64,000 nucleotides of DNA from Xanthomonas sp. (GCF_017163755.1 NZ_JAFIWC010000013.1:62001-126000); one strand, 5' to 3'. Counted from the stretch's first letter, positions 17,335-25,911 are shown. Numbers and translations are program-made. Notes: a model not told the origin generated them from the letters alone.

Positions 17335-17706
17335 CTAGGCCGACCGGTTCGCCGAAAAATCGCGCATCGCCTTGAGCACCGGCCGCAGCCGCCGGCCCCG
17401 CTCGGACAGGCGATATTCGACCCGCAGGGGTTTCTCGCCGAAATCGACGCGTTCGACCAGGCCGTCCGCCGCCAGTTCGCGCAGGTGCTGCGTCAACATC
17501 TTCTGCGAGATGCCCGCCAGGGACCGCCGCAGCTGCGCGGTCCGCAGCGAAGGATCCGCATACAGCCGAAACAGGATGGGCAGCTTCCAGCGTCCCTGGA
17601 TCGCCTTCATCAACCCGGTCACGTGCGCGACCGAACCGTCGGGGCCAAGACAGGCCTCGCGCTGCCCGCGGTCGGGCACCAAAAGGTGCGTACTTGTGTC
17701 GTCCAT
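17335..17706 (-). CDS. HxlR-family transcriptional regulator
   Basis: The 123-residue protein shows the winged-helix pattern of the HxlR family: GRWKLPILFRL, then LRRSLAGISQKMLTQHLREL, and RVEYRLSERGRRLRPVL. It lies 46 bases from the divergent short-chain dehydrogenase gene, the standard layout for an HxlR regulator and its target. Unlike redox-sensing members it has one Cys (residue 19), so the signal is not obvious. Confidence 0.85.
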   Translation of the reverse strand: MDDTSTHLLVPDRGQREACLGPDGSVAHVTGLMKAIQGRWKLPILFRLYADPSLRTAQLRRSLAGISQKMLTQHLRELAADGLVERVDFGEKPLRVEYRLSERGRRLRPVLKAMRDFSANRSA

Positions 17707-17752
17707 CGGCCGATCTTACGTTGCGAAGGCACCCGCAGCACAAGGCCCCGCC

Positions 17753-18568
17753 ATGGACCTGGACCTCGACGGCAAGACCGCGCTCGTCACCGGCAGCAGC
17801 AAAGGCATCGGCGAAGCCATCGCCCGGAAGCTCGCCGCCGAGAACGCCGTGGTCGTCGTGCACGGCCGCGACCAGGCGCTTGCCGAGCGGGTCGCCAACG
17901 ATATCGTCGTGCAGGGCGGCCGCGCCCATGCCGTGTCCGGCGACCTGACCGATGCCGACCAGGCGCAACGCCTGGCCGCGGACGCGCAGCGCCTGGTCGG
18001 CCCGATCGACATCCTGGTCAACAACGCCGGGGGCTCGGGCGGCGCCAGGGACAGCTGGGCCACGACGCGAGCGGACGCGTGGGCCGGCGCGTACGACCGC
18101 AACGTACTGGCCGCGCTTCGCATCACCACGTGGCTGCTGCCCGGCATGCAGCGAGCGCGGTGGGGCCGGGTGATCAACATATCCAGCCTCGCCGCCACGA
18201 TGCCTCCGGCCTTCGCACCGGACTATTCGGCATGCAAGGCGGCCATGAACGCCATGACCGCGTCGATGGCGAAGGCGGTGGCCGGCGACGGGATCACGGT
18301 CAACGCCGTGTCTCCCGGGACCATCCACAGCGCCACGCTCGATGCGCGCTTCCGCCAAGCCGCTGCCGAACGTGGCGTAGCCGACGAGGATGCGCCGTGG
18401 GCGCAGATCGAGCAGGCCATGCTCCCGCTGTTCGCGCAGGTGCCCCTCGGCCGGGTTGGTCGACTGGATGAGGTCTCGGCTGCGGTCGCGTTCCTGGCCA
18501 GCGCCGTCGCCGGCTACATCACCGGCATCAACCTGCGAGTGGATGGCGGCATGTCTCCGGGTCTGTAA
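17753..18568 (+). CDS. Short-chain dehydrogenase/reductase (FabG-like)
   Basis: The 271-residue enzyme shows the cofactor motif TGSSKGIG (residues about 13-20), NNAGG, the catalytic Ser in INISS, and YSACK with the catalytic Tyr and Lys. It ends in INLRVDGGMSPGL, typical of classical SDRs. The substrate is unknown. Expression is probably controlled by the divergent HxlR regulator. Confidence 0.85.
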   Translation: MDLDLDGKTALVTGSSKGIGEAIARKLAAENAVVVVHGRDQALAERVANDIVVQGGRAHAVSGDLTDADQAQRLAADAQRLVGPIDILVNNAGGSGGARDSWATTRADAWAGAYDRNVLAALRITTWLLPGMQRARWGRVINISSLAATMPPAFAPDYSACKAAMNAMTASMAKAVAGDGITVNAVSPGTIHSATLDARFRQAAAERGVADEDAPWAQIEQAMLPLFAQVPLGRVGRLDEVSAAVAFLASAVAGYITGINLRVDGGMSPGL

Positions 18569-18941
18569 CGCCGGCGGCATCGCGCGCAGTACGGCCGCGC
18601 TGCGTGCCGTCGCGACCATGCCGGCGGCGCCTGGCGGCCGCCGCCGCTTGCAGCCGAACCGGCCCACAGGCCTGTGCAAGCAGCATCGACAACCGGTCCG
18701 ATTTCTTCGGCGGCGCACAAAACGGCGAGCAACGCGGACCGGAGCGGCGATTACCTGCGCTTTTTTTCCGCGCGCCATCGCCATCGCCGTGAAGCGCATT
18801 CCGCGGCGTGGCACCTGGGGTAGACAAGTCCCGGCGCCCGCGCCGGACCCACCTGTCCATCACAGAAAAACCGGCTTCGCGCTTCCTACAGTCCGCCCGG
18901 TCGCGGCTTCGCCACGACCTTCCATCCACAGGAGAGCGACG
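18569..18941. other. Intergenic, no gene seen
   Basis: This 373-base stretch has no convincing coding region on either strand. It contains a T7 run at 18761-18767 after a weak GCG/CGC pairing, which I do not regard as a clear terminator. The promoter of the protease gene must lie here. Confidence 0.3.
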
Positions 18942-20201
18942 ATGAACCTCGAACGGGTGTGCGCGCGACTGGCGACTGCAGGAACGAACACGATCAAGTC
19001 CCAGGGATTGGGCCTGGCCCTGGCGGCGGCGCTGGCAGGACTGTCCGCAGGCCCGGCCGAGGCGGCGGCGCCGCCGGCGGCGGTGCCGGGCGATGCGCTG
19101 ACGCGGGCGCAGGCGCTGGACCACGACCTGCCCGCCATCGCCGCGGCGCTGGACGTGGACCCGGCGCGTGCGCGCAGCATCATGAACGTGCAGGAGCACG
19201 CCGCCGAGCTGGCCGAGCAACTGCGCACGCGCCATGCCGGCCGGCTCGCGGGCGTGTACATCGAGCACGCCCCGGTGGACCGGCTGGTGGTGCGCCTGAC
19301 CGGCGCGCAGGCGGTGCGTCCGCAGTTCCACACCTTCGGCACCGACACGCTCGAGGTCGCCTTCGAGACCGGCGCGGCGCACACCGTGGCGCAACTGGCC
19401 GCCGGCCTGGAGCGGGTACTGTCGTCCGGACTGCGCGACAAGGCCTCGGGGATCCACGCCGGCTACGTGGACGAACGCGCCGGCGCCGTCGTCATCGAAG
19501 TGGATCCCGACACCCGCAGTCCGGCGCAGCTGACCACGCGGCTCGAACGGCTCGCCGGGGTGCCGGTGCGCGTCGACGCGGCGCCGCGCTCGGTGCCGCA
19601 GGCGGTGTATGGCAGCGGCGTACTGTCCTCGCAGTGCACCACCGGGTTCGCGGTCAACCATGCGGCCAGCAACCAGCATGGCGTGCTCACCGCCGGGCAT
19701 TGCGACACCGGCGCGGCGCAGACCTACACCGGCCTGGATGGCGCCGTGCACACGCTGAACGAGGTGGCGCTGCTGGCCAACGCGAATGCGGACCTGCTCC
19801 GGCTCGGCAATACCGCCGTCGCCTTCGGCGGCTATTTCTATGCCGACGCCTGGCGCGCAGCGACGGGACGGCGCACACGCGGCGCGACGACGACCGGTGC
19901 CGTGCACTGCCACTATGGACAGAGCGGCGGCTACAACTGCGGCAGCGTCCAGTCCACGGTATCCAGCCCCGGCAGCATCTGCGGTCCCAACAACAACCTC
20001 GCCTGCAACGCGGTGTACGTGCGCGTGGCCGGCGCGTCGCTGTTTTGCGCTGGCGGCGACAGCGGCGGACCGTGGTTCACGGCATCGACCCTCGCCGCGG
20101 GCATCCACTTCTCCGGGCCGTTGGCGGGCGGCAGTCCGTGCCACTACACGAGCACCGATTGGGCCTACGACAGCCTGGGGCTCAACCTGCTCTATCCGTA
20201 G
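18942..20201 (+). CDS. Secreted serine protease, alpha-lytic/streptogrisin type (S1E)
   Basis: The 419-residue preproprotein has a signal peptide (about 1-43), a prodomain (about 60-215) and a chymotrypsin-fold domain. The catalytic triad is visible: His253 in TAGHC, Asp284 in NADLLRL and Ser374 in GGDSGGPW, with paired Cys residues around them. The prodomain presumably folds and inhibits the protease until removed, as in alpha-lytic protease. An AGGAG ribosome site precedes the ATG. The lipoprotein encoded 73 bases downstream resembles this prodomain and is discussed there. Confidence 0.9.
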   Translation: MNLERVCARLATAGTNTIKSQGLGLALAAALAGLSAGPAEAAAPPAAVPGDALTRAQALDHDLPAIAAALDVDPARARSIMNVQEHAAELAEQLRTRHAGRLAGVYIEHAPVDRLVVRLTGAQAVRPQFHTFGTDTLEVAFETGAAHTVAQLAAGLERVLSSGLRDKASGIHAGYVDERAGAVVIEVDPDTRSPAQLTTRLERLAGVPVRVDAAPRSVPQAVYGSGVLSSQCTTGFAVNHAASNQHGVLTAGHCDTGAAQTYTGLDGAVHTLNEVALLANANADLLRLGNTAVAFGGYFYADAWRAATGRRTRGATTTGAVHCHYGQSGGYNCGSVQSTVSSPGSICGPNNNLACNAVYVRVAGASLFCAGGDSGGPWFTASTLAAGIHFSGPLAGGSPCHYTSTDWAYDSLGLNLLYP

Positions 20202-20274
20202 CGCCTGGCACCCCCGTGGCCGCCCAGGCAGGGTTCATGGTCGGCCGGTATAAACGGCCGATCTCCCTTCGATC

Positions 20275-20934
20275 ATGGAAAGCACGATGCGAGTACCGGG
20301 AATTGCACTGATGATGTGCCTGGGCGCCACGGGATGCAGCAGGACGGACGACACGGCGCCGAAGCCGGATAACGCGGGGGCTGCGGCTGCGGCTTCGGCT
20401 TCCGCTCCGGCTTCTGCTTCAACTCCGGTTCCGGCTTCTACTCCGCCCCCTGCTCCGGCTTCTGCTTCACCGGCCGCAACGCCGCCGACGGCGCCGCCCG
20501 ATGAGGCCGAGCCGGACACCGGCCCGATCGTGCAGCGGTTGCGCGAGCAGTATGCGGACCGGCTGGCCGGGCTCTACTACGAGCGCGAGCAGCGCCGGAT
20601 CGTGGTCCGGCTCACCGGCGCCAAGCCCGTCGCGCCGCAGACGCACGCCGTCGCCGGCGGCCACCTGCAGGTGGTATTCGAGCCTGGCGCAGCGCATTCG
20701 TTCGCCGAGTTGAACCGCATCATGTCCGACAGCGCCACCAGGATCGATGCGGCATTGCCGACGGCGCACGGCCGCTACGTGGACGAGCGCACCGGCGCGA
20801 TCGTCGTGGCGATCGCACGCGGCAGCGTAGGCGGCAAGGCGAAGGAGACCGAGCTTACGCAAGCGCTCGGGGTGCCGGTACGGATAGAGGTCGAGCCGCC
20901 TGCGGTGCTGCAGGAGCGGCGTGAGACGCCATAG
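20275..20934 (+). CDS. Lipoprotein resembling the protease prodomain
   Basis: The 219-residue protein has a lipobox (LGATGC, Cys about residue 21), a low-complexity Ala/Ser/Pro/Thr linker to about residue 75, and a C-terminal domain. That domain matches the prodomain of the preceding protease segment by segment: RLAGLYYE against RLAGVYIE, RLTGAKPV against RLTGAQAV, FEPGAAHSFAEL against FETGAAHTVAQL, YVDERTGAIVV against YVDERAGAVVI, and ALGVPVRIE against LAGVPVRVD. There is no protease domain. A membrane-held inhibitor or folding helper for the neighbouring protease is a plausible role, but this is inference. Confidence 0.75.
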   Translation: MESTMRVPGIALMMCLGATGCSRTDDTAPKPDNAGAAAAASASAPASASTPVPASTPPPAPASASPAATPPTAPPDEAEPDTGPIVQRLREQYADRLAGLYYEREQRRIVVRLTGAKPVAPQTHAVAGGHLQVVFEPGAAHSFAELNRIMSDSATRIDAALPTAHGRYVDERTGAIVVAIARGSVGGKAKETELTQALGVPVRIEVEPPAVLQERRETP

Positions 20935-21317
20935 CGATGTAAAGAGGCGCATAGCCGCCGCACTGTGCCGCTGGCCCACCTGCGGCCACAGAACGCATCG
21001 GCCACCGAGCCTTCGAGCATGGTCGAGCATGGTCGAGCATGGTCGAGCAACGCTATATCGCTCCGCCGTCTCCAGACCAGTGCACGGCGCAGAAAGGGAG
21101 CGCAATTGAGCGGAGGTGAGCCCGGCAGCCACTGCCTGCTTGTGTAGCTATAGGCCGCCGACAATGTGCAGTGCGGAATCAATCGCATGCCTGTCCGTTC
21201 GGTGCTGGCTTGAAGGAGCTTGGCTTCCGAAGACGCCAGGAATTCCGGCCTGCCAGGGCAATGCCCTCCGCGCATCGGCCGAATCTTCAACCGCTACACT
21301 CCGACACCCAATACTGT
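20935..21317. other. Intergenic with a 10-bp tandem repeat
   Basis: No gene is seen in this interval. At 21013-21049 the decamer TCGAGCATGG occurs three times in tandem plus a partial fourth copy. The region lies at the border between normal high-GC sequence and the lower-GC RiPP locus, so it may mark a boundary of acquired DNA. Confidence 0.6.
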
Positions 21318-23441
21318 CTAACTTGCTCCCACCCCGGCAGGTTCTAGCTCGACCACAGCGATGTGCGCCCCGCCCGGCGCCACGCCACGGGTTACCACGC
21401 GGCCTTTTTCCACCACCAGTACCCGGTCCGCGCTATCGATTGTCTCAGGGCGGTGGGCTACGATGACCTTGGTCAGCTGCATCTGCTTCACCGCCTCGTT
21501 GACCCGGCGCTCTTTGCCGACATCCAAGTGGCTGGTGGCCTCGTCCAAGAACAACAGCCGCGGGTCCCGGTACAGGGCGCGAGCAAGAATGATCCTCTGC
21601 TTTTGCCCGCCCGATAGCGAGCTCCCCATATCGCCTATCAGGCTGTGATAGCCCATGGGCATCGCCACCACCTCCTCGTGAATCGATGCAAGTCGCGCTG
21701 CCCGCTCAATCCGCTCCTGATCCAGGCCCAGGCCGAAGAACCCGATGTTATCGGCGATGCTACCGGCAAACAGCTGATCGTCTTGCATCACTGCACCAAC
21801 CACGTTCCGCAGACTGCGCATGCCCGGGCCATGCAGGTCACGCCCACCGATGAGAATCCGTCCCTCGGTTGGCTTGAGCAAGCCAAGCATCAACTTGACC
21901 AAGGTGGTCTTGCCGCAACCCGATTCGCCAGTGATAGCCACGGACTCGCCGGCTTCGACGACGAAGCTGCACTCCCGCAGCACCCAAGGCTCGCCATCTC
22001 CATAGCGAAAGGAGAGATTCTCGACTTCGATCCGAGTGTCCACGGGTGGCGGAAGCTCGACCTCATCATCCATTTCTTCCGGCTCCGCCAGCGCGATGTC
22101 GGAGAGACGCTCTGCGTGCAGTCGCAACATCCGGAACTCTATCCATGCGTCGACTAAACCACCCACGCGCTGCGCGAACAGATCCTTGTAGGCCAGGTAG
22201 GCTACCAGCATGCCCACTGAAAACACATTGGACATGGCGAGCATGGCGCCAATCCAGATCACTGCAATCCGCTCCGCCCCGAATACCAATTGGCTCGCGC
22301 TGGCATATCCGAGCCCCATCTTGGCGAGGCGCAATTCCTCATTCACCGTATCGACCATCAAGTTGTCGTTGGTTGCGCGCCGCGAAGACTCCTGGCCTGC
22401 GACCTTCAAGCTCTGGATTCCGCGCAGGGATTCCAGCAAATAAGTCTGCTGGCGTGCGCCTGCAGTCAACTGCTGTTCGGTTCTATCGCGTAGCGTCTTG
22501 TACGAAATAGCACGGATGGCGGCATACAATCCGACTGCGGCAAGGGTCACGAGCGCGAGCTTCCACGAATACATCAGCATCAACGTCAACGTAATCACGG
22601 CCATTAGCCCGTCAATGATGGCCTCCAAGAAGCTGGTGGTCAGCACGGTCTTGATTTCCCGCACCGAATTCAGGCGTGAGACGATGTCTCCCAGGTTGCG
22701 TTTCTCGAAGAACTCAAGGGGCAAACACAACAAGTGTCCAAATATGTTCCCCATCCACTGCAGGCCGAAGTGCGAAGACAGGAATACCACGGACCAACCG
22801 CGCAGCAGGTTGATAGCCACCTGTAGCAACAGCGCCAACCCGAAGCCAATTCCAAGCACCGCCAGCATGTCGCGATCCGCCGACACGAGCACCTGGTCGA
22901 CCACCCATTGCATGAAGAACGGGGCGAGCACTACAAAGACCTGCAGCGCCACCGACAGTGCCAGCACCTGCGCAGACGACCGCCACAACCCCCGCACCGA
23001 TCCCGTCAGCCTGGCCAGGCTGATCGACGGCTCCACGTTGCGCGACCTGAATTCAGCAGCGGGGGTCAACTCCAACGCTACCCCGGTGAAGCGTTCGGAA
23101 ACCTCCGGGTAGCCCAGGTGCCGCTCTCCGAGCGCCGGATCATAAACCACGACCTTGGAGCGCCCTGCCCGCACCAGCACCACGAAATGGTTGAGGTCCC
23201 AATGCAGGATGCAAGGCATGGCCAGGCGCGGAAGATCCTCCAACTGAACCCGCAGCGCACGGGCGGAAAAGCCGACCTGCTGTGCTATCTGCACAAGGCG
23301 ATCCAACCGGATGCCCTTCAGCGATAGCGCAAAGCGCCTGCGCAGCTCGGCCAATCCCAGGCGCAAGCCGTGATGGTCGGCCACCATGGCAAGCGAGGCC
23401 AGACCGCATTCGGCAGCCTCTGATTGAAGGATGACTCTCAT
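21318..23441 (-). CDS. Peptidase-containing ABC exporter (C39 type) of the RiPP locus
   Basis: The 707-residue protein has three parts. Residues 1-130 are an active C39 peptidase: Gln6, Cys12 in AAECGLASLAM, His in LNHFVVLV, Asp in VYDPALG. Then come six membrane helices, and an ATPase with Walker A GESGCGKTT, signature LSGGQKQR and Walker B LLFLDEAT. Such transporters cut double-glycine leaders and pump the core out. The likely cargo is the precursor at 25738-25911. Start at 23441 places Cys12 at the usual distance. It works with the HlyD adaptor at 28919. No TolC-like gene is present in the locus, so a housekeeping outer-membrane channel is expected. Confidence 0.92.
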   Translation of the reverse strand: MRVILQSEAAECGLASLAMVADHHGLRLGLAELRRRFALSLKGIRLDRLVQIAQQVGFSARALRVQLEDLPRLAMPCILHWDLNHFVVLVRAGRSKVVVYDPALGERHLGYPEVSERFTGVALELTPAAEFRSRNVEPSISLARLTGSVRGLWRSSAQVLALSVALQVFVVLAPFFMQWVVDQVLVSADRDMLAVLGIGFGLALLLQVAINLLRGWSVVFLSSHFGLQWMGNIFGHLLCLPLEFFEKRNLGDIVSRLNSVREIKTVLTTSFLEAIIDGLMAVITLTLMLMYSWKLALVTLAAVGLYAAIRAISYKTLRDRTEQQLTAGARQQTYLLESLRGIQSLKVAGQESSRRATNDNLMVDTVNEELRLAKMGLGYASASQLVFGAERIAVIWIGAMLAMSNVFSVGMLVAYLAYKDLFAQRVGGLVDAWIEFRMLRLHAERLSDIALAEPEEMDDEVELPPPVDTRIEVENLSFRYGDGEPWVLRECSFVVEAGESVAITGESGCGKTTLVKLMLGLLKPTEGRILIGGRDLHGPGMRSLRNVVGAVMQDDQLFAGSIADNIGFFGLGLDQERIERAARLASIHEEVVAMPMGYHSLIGDMGSSLSGGQKQRIILARALYRDPRLLFLDEATSHLDVGKERRVNEAVKQMQLTKVIVAHRPETIDSADRVLVVEKGRVVTRGVAPGGAHIAVVELEPAGVGAS

Positions 23442-23521
23442 CGTTGGGCCTTCCGATCCATCATCGTCACTTCGCACCTTGCGCTGCTGCTCACTGCCGT
23501 GTCGGCCATGCCCTGCTGCCC

Positions 23522-24655
23522 TCAATCAGGCACGGGCGTTGGCGCGTCACGCTGGATCCGGAACAAGGTCAGGCGCGCCCACGCCACGCCCTGTGCACCG
23601 TTCTCCTGGATGTCGGAAAAGGACACCAGCACCGAGCCGTCGGCCAGCCTGTGCGCGGAGGGCGCAAAAGGATTGAAGTGAAGCCGGTCAGTCAAAAGCT
23701 GTTCAGGACCGAGCGAGCCGTCGATACCCACGGACCGCCGGTACAGATCGAAGCCAACCGGAAAGCGCGCCGCCTTGCCCTTGAATGACGGATACACGTA
23801 GTACACGTCCGTTCCGCCATCCTGACGCGGCAATGCAAAGGCATCATGCACATCGGCCTTGTTCGGCGCCTTTGGTGGCGACAACTCCACCGGCTCGGAC
23901 CACACTGCGCAATCGCGACTGACGCTGTAATACGTCGCCATATAGCCCCCACTGGGGGGCCGCTGAAAGCTGAAGAAGCATCCATCCTTCCCCATGGGCA
24001 CCACGCGCGGATAGGCCACCCGGGACGAAACCAGCTTGATCGACTCGCCCGGCCTATCGCCACCATGCCAGCGTTGCCATTGCGGGCCAGCTTCGTCACC
24101 GCGGAAGGTCAGCATCACGTCCTTTCCCGAACCAACCCATCTTGGAAGCTGGCTGAGCCGGTTGAGCCCCTGCGCATCGCTCAAGCGCTGTGGCGCGGCG
24201 AAGCGGGCACCGTCCGCGCGCGCGCGCCACAGACGCACTGTGCCCAGCCCGGCGTCGCTGCTGGCGAAATAGAGCCAGGTTCCGCCGTTGCTCCTGATGT
24301 ACACCGGGCCATCCTCGACCTCGCCACCAAACGATAGACGCGCTGGCGAGGATACGCTGCGTCCGTCGAGGGACGATATCTGCCACAGCCGCGACGAATC
24401 GATGTCGCCGTGTTGATACTGGGCGTACACCAGCAGGAAGCCACCGTCAGCCATCGGTGTCACCGTCGCCTGACGGTCGACGCCGCCGCTCTGGTGACTA
24501 ACCCAGACGTCCTGCTCGCCTACAGGCAGTTTCACCGCTTGCGGCAGCGGCCTGGCTTCCTCCTGCTTCTGCGCAGGTTGCCGGGCCTGCGTGGCGCCAA
24601 GGACCGAGCACAGCGCCGCGAGGACAAGAAAGGCACACGAAATACGACGTTTCAT
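23522..24655 (-). CDS. Secreted beta-propeller protein of the RiPP locus, unknown role
   Basis: The 377-residue protein has a signal peptide (about 1-24, ATQARQ). It continues with repeated modules of about 50 residues that hold Asp/Gly/Trp-rich turns (DSSRLWQISSLDG, GGTWLYFASSDAGLG, GYMATYYSVSRD), as in sialidase-like five- or six-bladed propellers. I see no sialidase catalytic Arg triad. It starts 16 bases after the oxygenase fusion gene and is clearly part of the operon. Export suggests a periplasmic or surface role, such as binding the product, immunity or an adhesion target; none is shown by the sequence. Confidence 0.65.
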   Translation of the reverse strand: MKRRISCAFLVLAALCSVLGATQARQPAQKQEEARPLPQAVKLPVGEQDVWVSHQSGGVDRQATVTPMADGGFLLVYAQYQHGDIDSSRLWQISSLDGRSVSSPARLSFGGEVEDGPVYIRSNGGTWLYFASSDAGLGTVRLWRARADGARFAAPQRLSDAQGLNRLSQLPRWVGSGKDVMLTFRGDEAGPQWQRWHGGDRPGESIKLVSSRVAYPRVVPMGKDGCFFSFQRPPSGGYMATYYSVSRDCAVWSEPVELSPPKAPNKADVHDAFALPRQDGGTDVYYVYPSFKGKAARFPVGFDLYRRSVGIDGSLGPEQLLTDRLHFNPFAPSAHRLADGSVLVSFSDIQENGAQGVAWARLTLFRIQRDAPTPVPD

Positions 24656-24671
24656 TTCAGTCAACCTCGGC

Positions 24672-25661
24672 TCATGCAGGGTCCGCGCACCAGATGTTGC
24701 ATGCATACTTCACGCCACCGGCGACCGCCATGCCGGCATGCAACGCACTCCCCTCGACATCGCCCCCGGCCGATCGGCGGTTGCGGAACATCAGCAGGCC
24801 GCCCCGTTTTGGTCTTACCCTCAGATCCAGCAGCGGGAACAAGGTTTCCCCGCCCTCGAATCCATCGTTGAGATAGGCCAGCATCGTCCAGCCGCGCGAA
24901 GCGCGATCACCCCGGGCCACGGGCACGTCGTAGTGTGGCGAGAACTTCTCGCCCGCCTCGTACCGTACACATTGAAGCGGTTCGAAACGCTCAGCCTCCA
25001 CGCCTATCAGCGCCGCTGCGCGGCGTACGATGCTGTCGCACAGCGGCCCAGAACAGGAAGCCGACTGGCTAGTGCGGCCGCTGGAACGCACTTCGCTGTG
25101 CAGGCTGCCATCGGCACTGACCATACTCCGACGGAACAAGGGATCGGCCTCACCCACGAGCTGTCGACACTCTTGCTCCGATATGAATTCCTCGACCAGT
25201 CGCAGTGCCAGGTCATGCGACGCACCCCTATCCAAGGTGGCACCTGTCCCGCTCGACCGGTCGTCGCCAAGGGCGAGACATACCCCCGTCCAACGCGCCA
25301 CGAAATCGCTCCATGCTTCCAGCCACCAGCCGTCGCTGCCGTTGTAGCTAAGCACCGATTGCCCGTCGATCCGGGCCACGACAACAAACTCATGCGCTCC
25401 GTTCAGCCGTATCTGCGCCAGCACGGGCAGGCGTCCCAGCCGCAACTGCGTCGCATCGGCGCGGAACCCCAAGGTTTGCACGCCCAGTTCGGCCAACGCA
25501 TCGGCGGCATGCTGCAGTGTAAATTTGTCCCGGTACCAGCGCGGTGCTCCCTTCAGCGCGACCTCGGCCGACGACACGGGCTGACCCGCCATCCGCGCGG
25601 CAACATCGATCACCGCCAGATGGGGGCAATGCTTCTTGAGTATGGAGTGTTCGAGTTGCAT
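24672..25661 (-). CDS. Degenerate C39-peptidase domain fused to a prolyl-4-hydroxylase-type oxygenase
   Basis: The 329-residue protein has two domains. Residues 1-130 align with the C39 peptidase of the neighbouring exporter (HCPHLAVIDVAARMAG, AHEFVVVARIDG, FVARWTGVCLAL) but the catalytic set is broken. Cys12 is kept, Gln6 is Ser, the His column reads His90-Glu91, and the Asp is Asn107. Residues 145-329 form a 2-oxoglutarate/Fe(II) oxygenase with His243-x-Asp245, His308 and Lys318. A dead C39 domain could bind the double-glycine leader and present the proline-rich core for hydroxylation. Start at 25661 follows GGAG. I know of no described enzyme with this layout. Confidence 0.82.
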   Translation of the reverse strand: MQLEHSILKKHCPHLAVIDVAARMAGQPVSSAEVALKGAPRWYRDKFTLQHAADALAELGVQTLGFRADATQLRLGRLPVLAQIRLNGAHEFVVVARIDGQSVLSYNGSDGWWLEAWSDFVARWTGVCLALGDDRSSGTGATLDRGASHDLALRLVEEFISEQECRQLVGEADPLFRRSMVSADGSLHSEVRSSGRTSQSASCSGPLCDSIVRRAAALIGVEAERFEPLQCVRYEAGEKFSPHYDVPVARGDRASRGWTMLAYLNDGFEGGETLFPLLDLRVRPKRGGLLMFRNRRSAGGDVEGSALHAGMAVAGGVKYACNIWCADPA

Positions 25662-25691
25662 GGATCGCCGCTCCCTGCATTGGCGCATCAA

Positions 25692-25721
25692 GCGATGCGA
25701 GCCCTCGCGGGCTCGCATCGC
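25692..25721 (-). promoter_or_regulatory. Perfect 13-bp hairpin between precursor and oxygenase genes
   Basis: GCGATGCGAGCCC and GGGCTCGCATCGC pair without mismatch around a 4-base loop. The hairpin begins 16 bases after the precursor stop and is not followed by a T-run on the minus strand. It is probably an RNA stabiliser or partial attenuator that raises precursor mRNA over downstream genes, as with the lasso hairpins in this window. Confidence 0.75.
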
Positions 25722-25737
25722 AATGTAGCGAGACCGG

Positions 25738-25911
25738 TTAGACGGGTCCCGGCTGGGGGCCTACGCCATCGGTCTTCGGGGTGGTGGATACCGGGGGCAG
25801 AGTCGGAATCCCGTCACCGTCGCCGCCGGCGACCAGTTCCATCTCCTCCTTCGACAGGATGTGACCGAGCACGCGCGATTCCAGGTCCTTCTTCAGATCG
25901 TCATTCTTCAT
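25738..25911 (-). CDS. Double-glycine RiPP precursor peptide with proline-rich core
   Basis: This small gene encodes 57 residues. The 30-residue leader (MKNDDLKKDLESRVLGHI..., ending MELVAGG) is charged and helical with the ELVxGG pattern of C39-processed leaders. The 27-residue core starts DGDGIPTLPP and ends GVGPQPGPV, with VSTTPKTD between. It holds seven Pro, five Ser/Thr, one Lys and acidic residues only at core positions 1, 3 and 18. This suits Pro hydroxylation and a Thr/Lys-to-Asp cross-link by the ATP-grasp enzyme. AAGGAAG precedes the ATG. It lies between the ATP-grasp and the C39-oxygenase genes. It has no Cys, so it is not a thioether RiPP. Confidence 0.85.
   Translation of the reverse strand: MKNDDLKKDLESRVLGHILSKEEMELVAGGDGDGIPTLPPVSTTPKTDGVGPQPGPV

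Noticed and set aside
18740-18790. T7 run after the SDR gene considered as a terminator
   Set aside because: The stem before the T-run is weak and the gene ends about 190 bases earlier.
20380-20480. Repetitive Ala/Ser/Pro codons considered as a separate repeat element
   Set aside because: The repeats are in frame inside the lipoprotein gene and encode a flexible linker.
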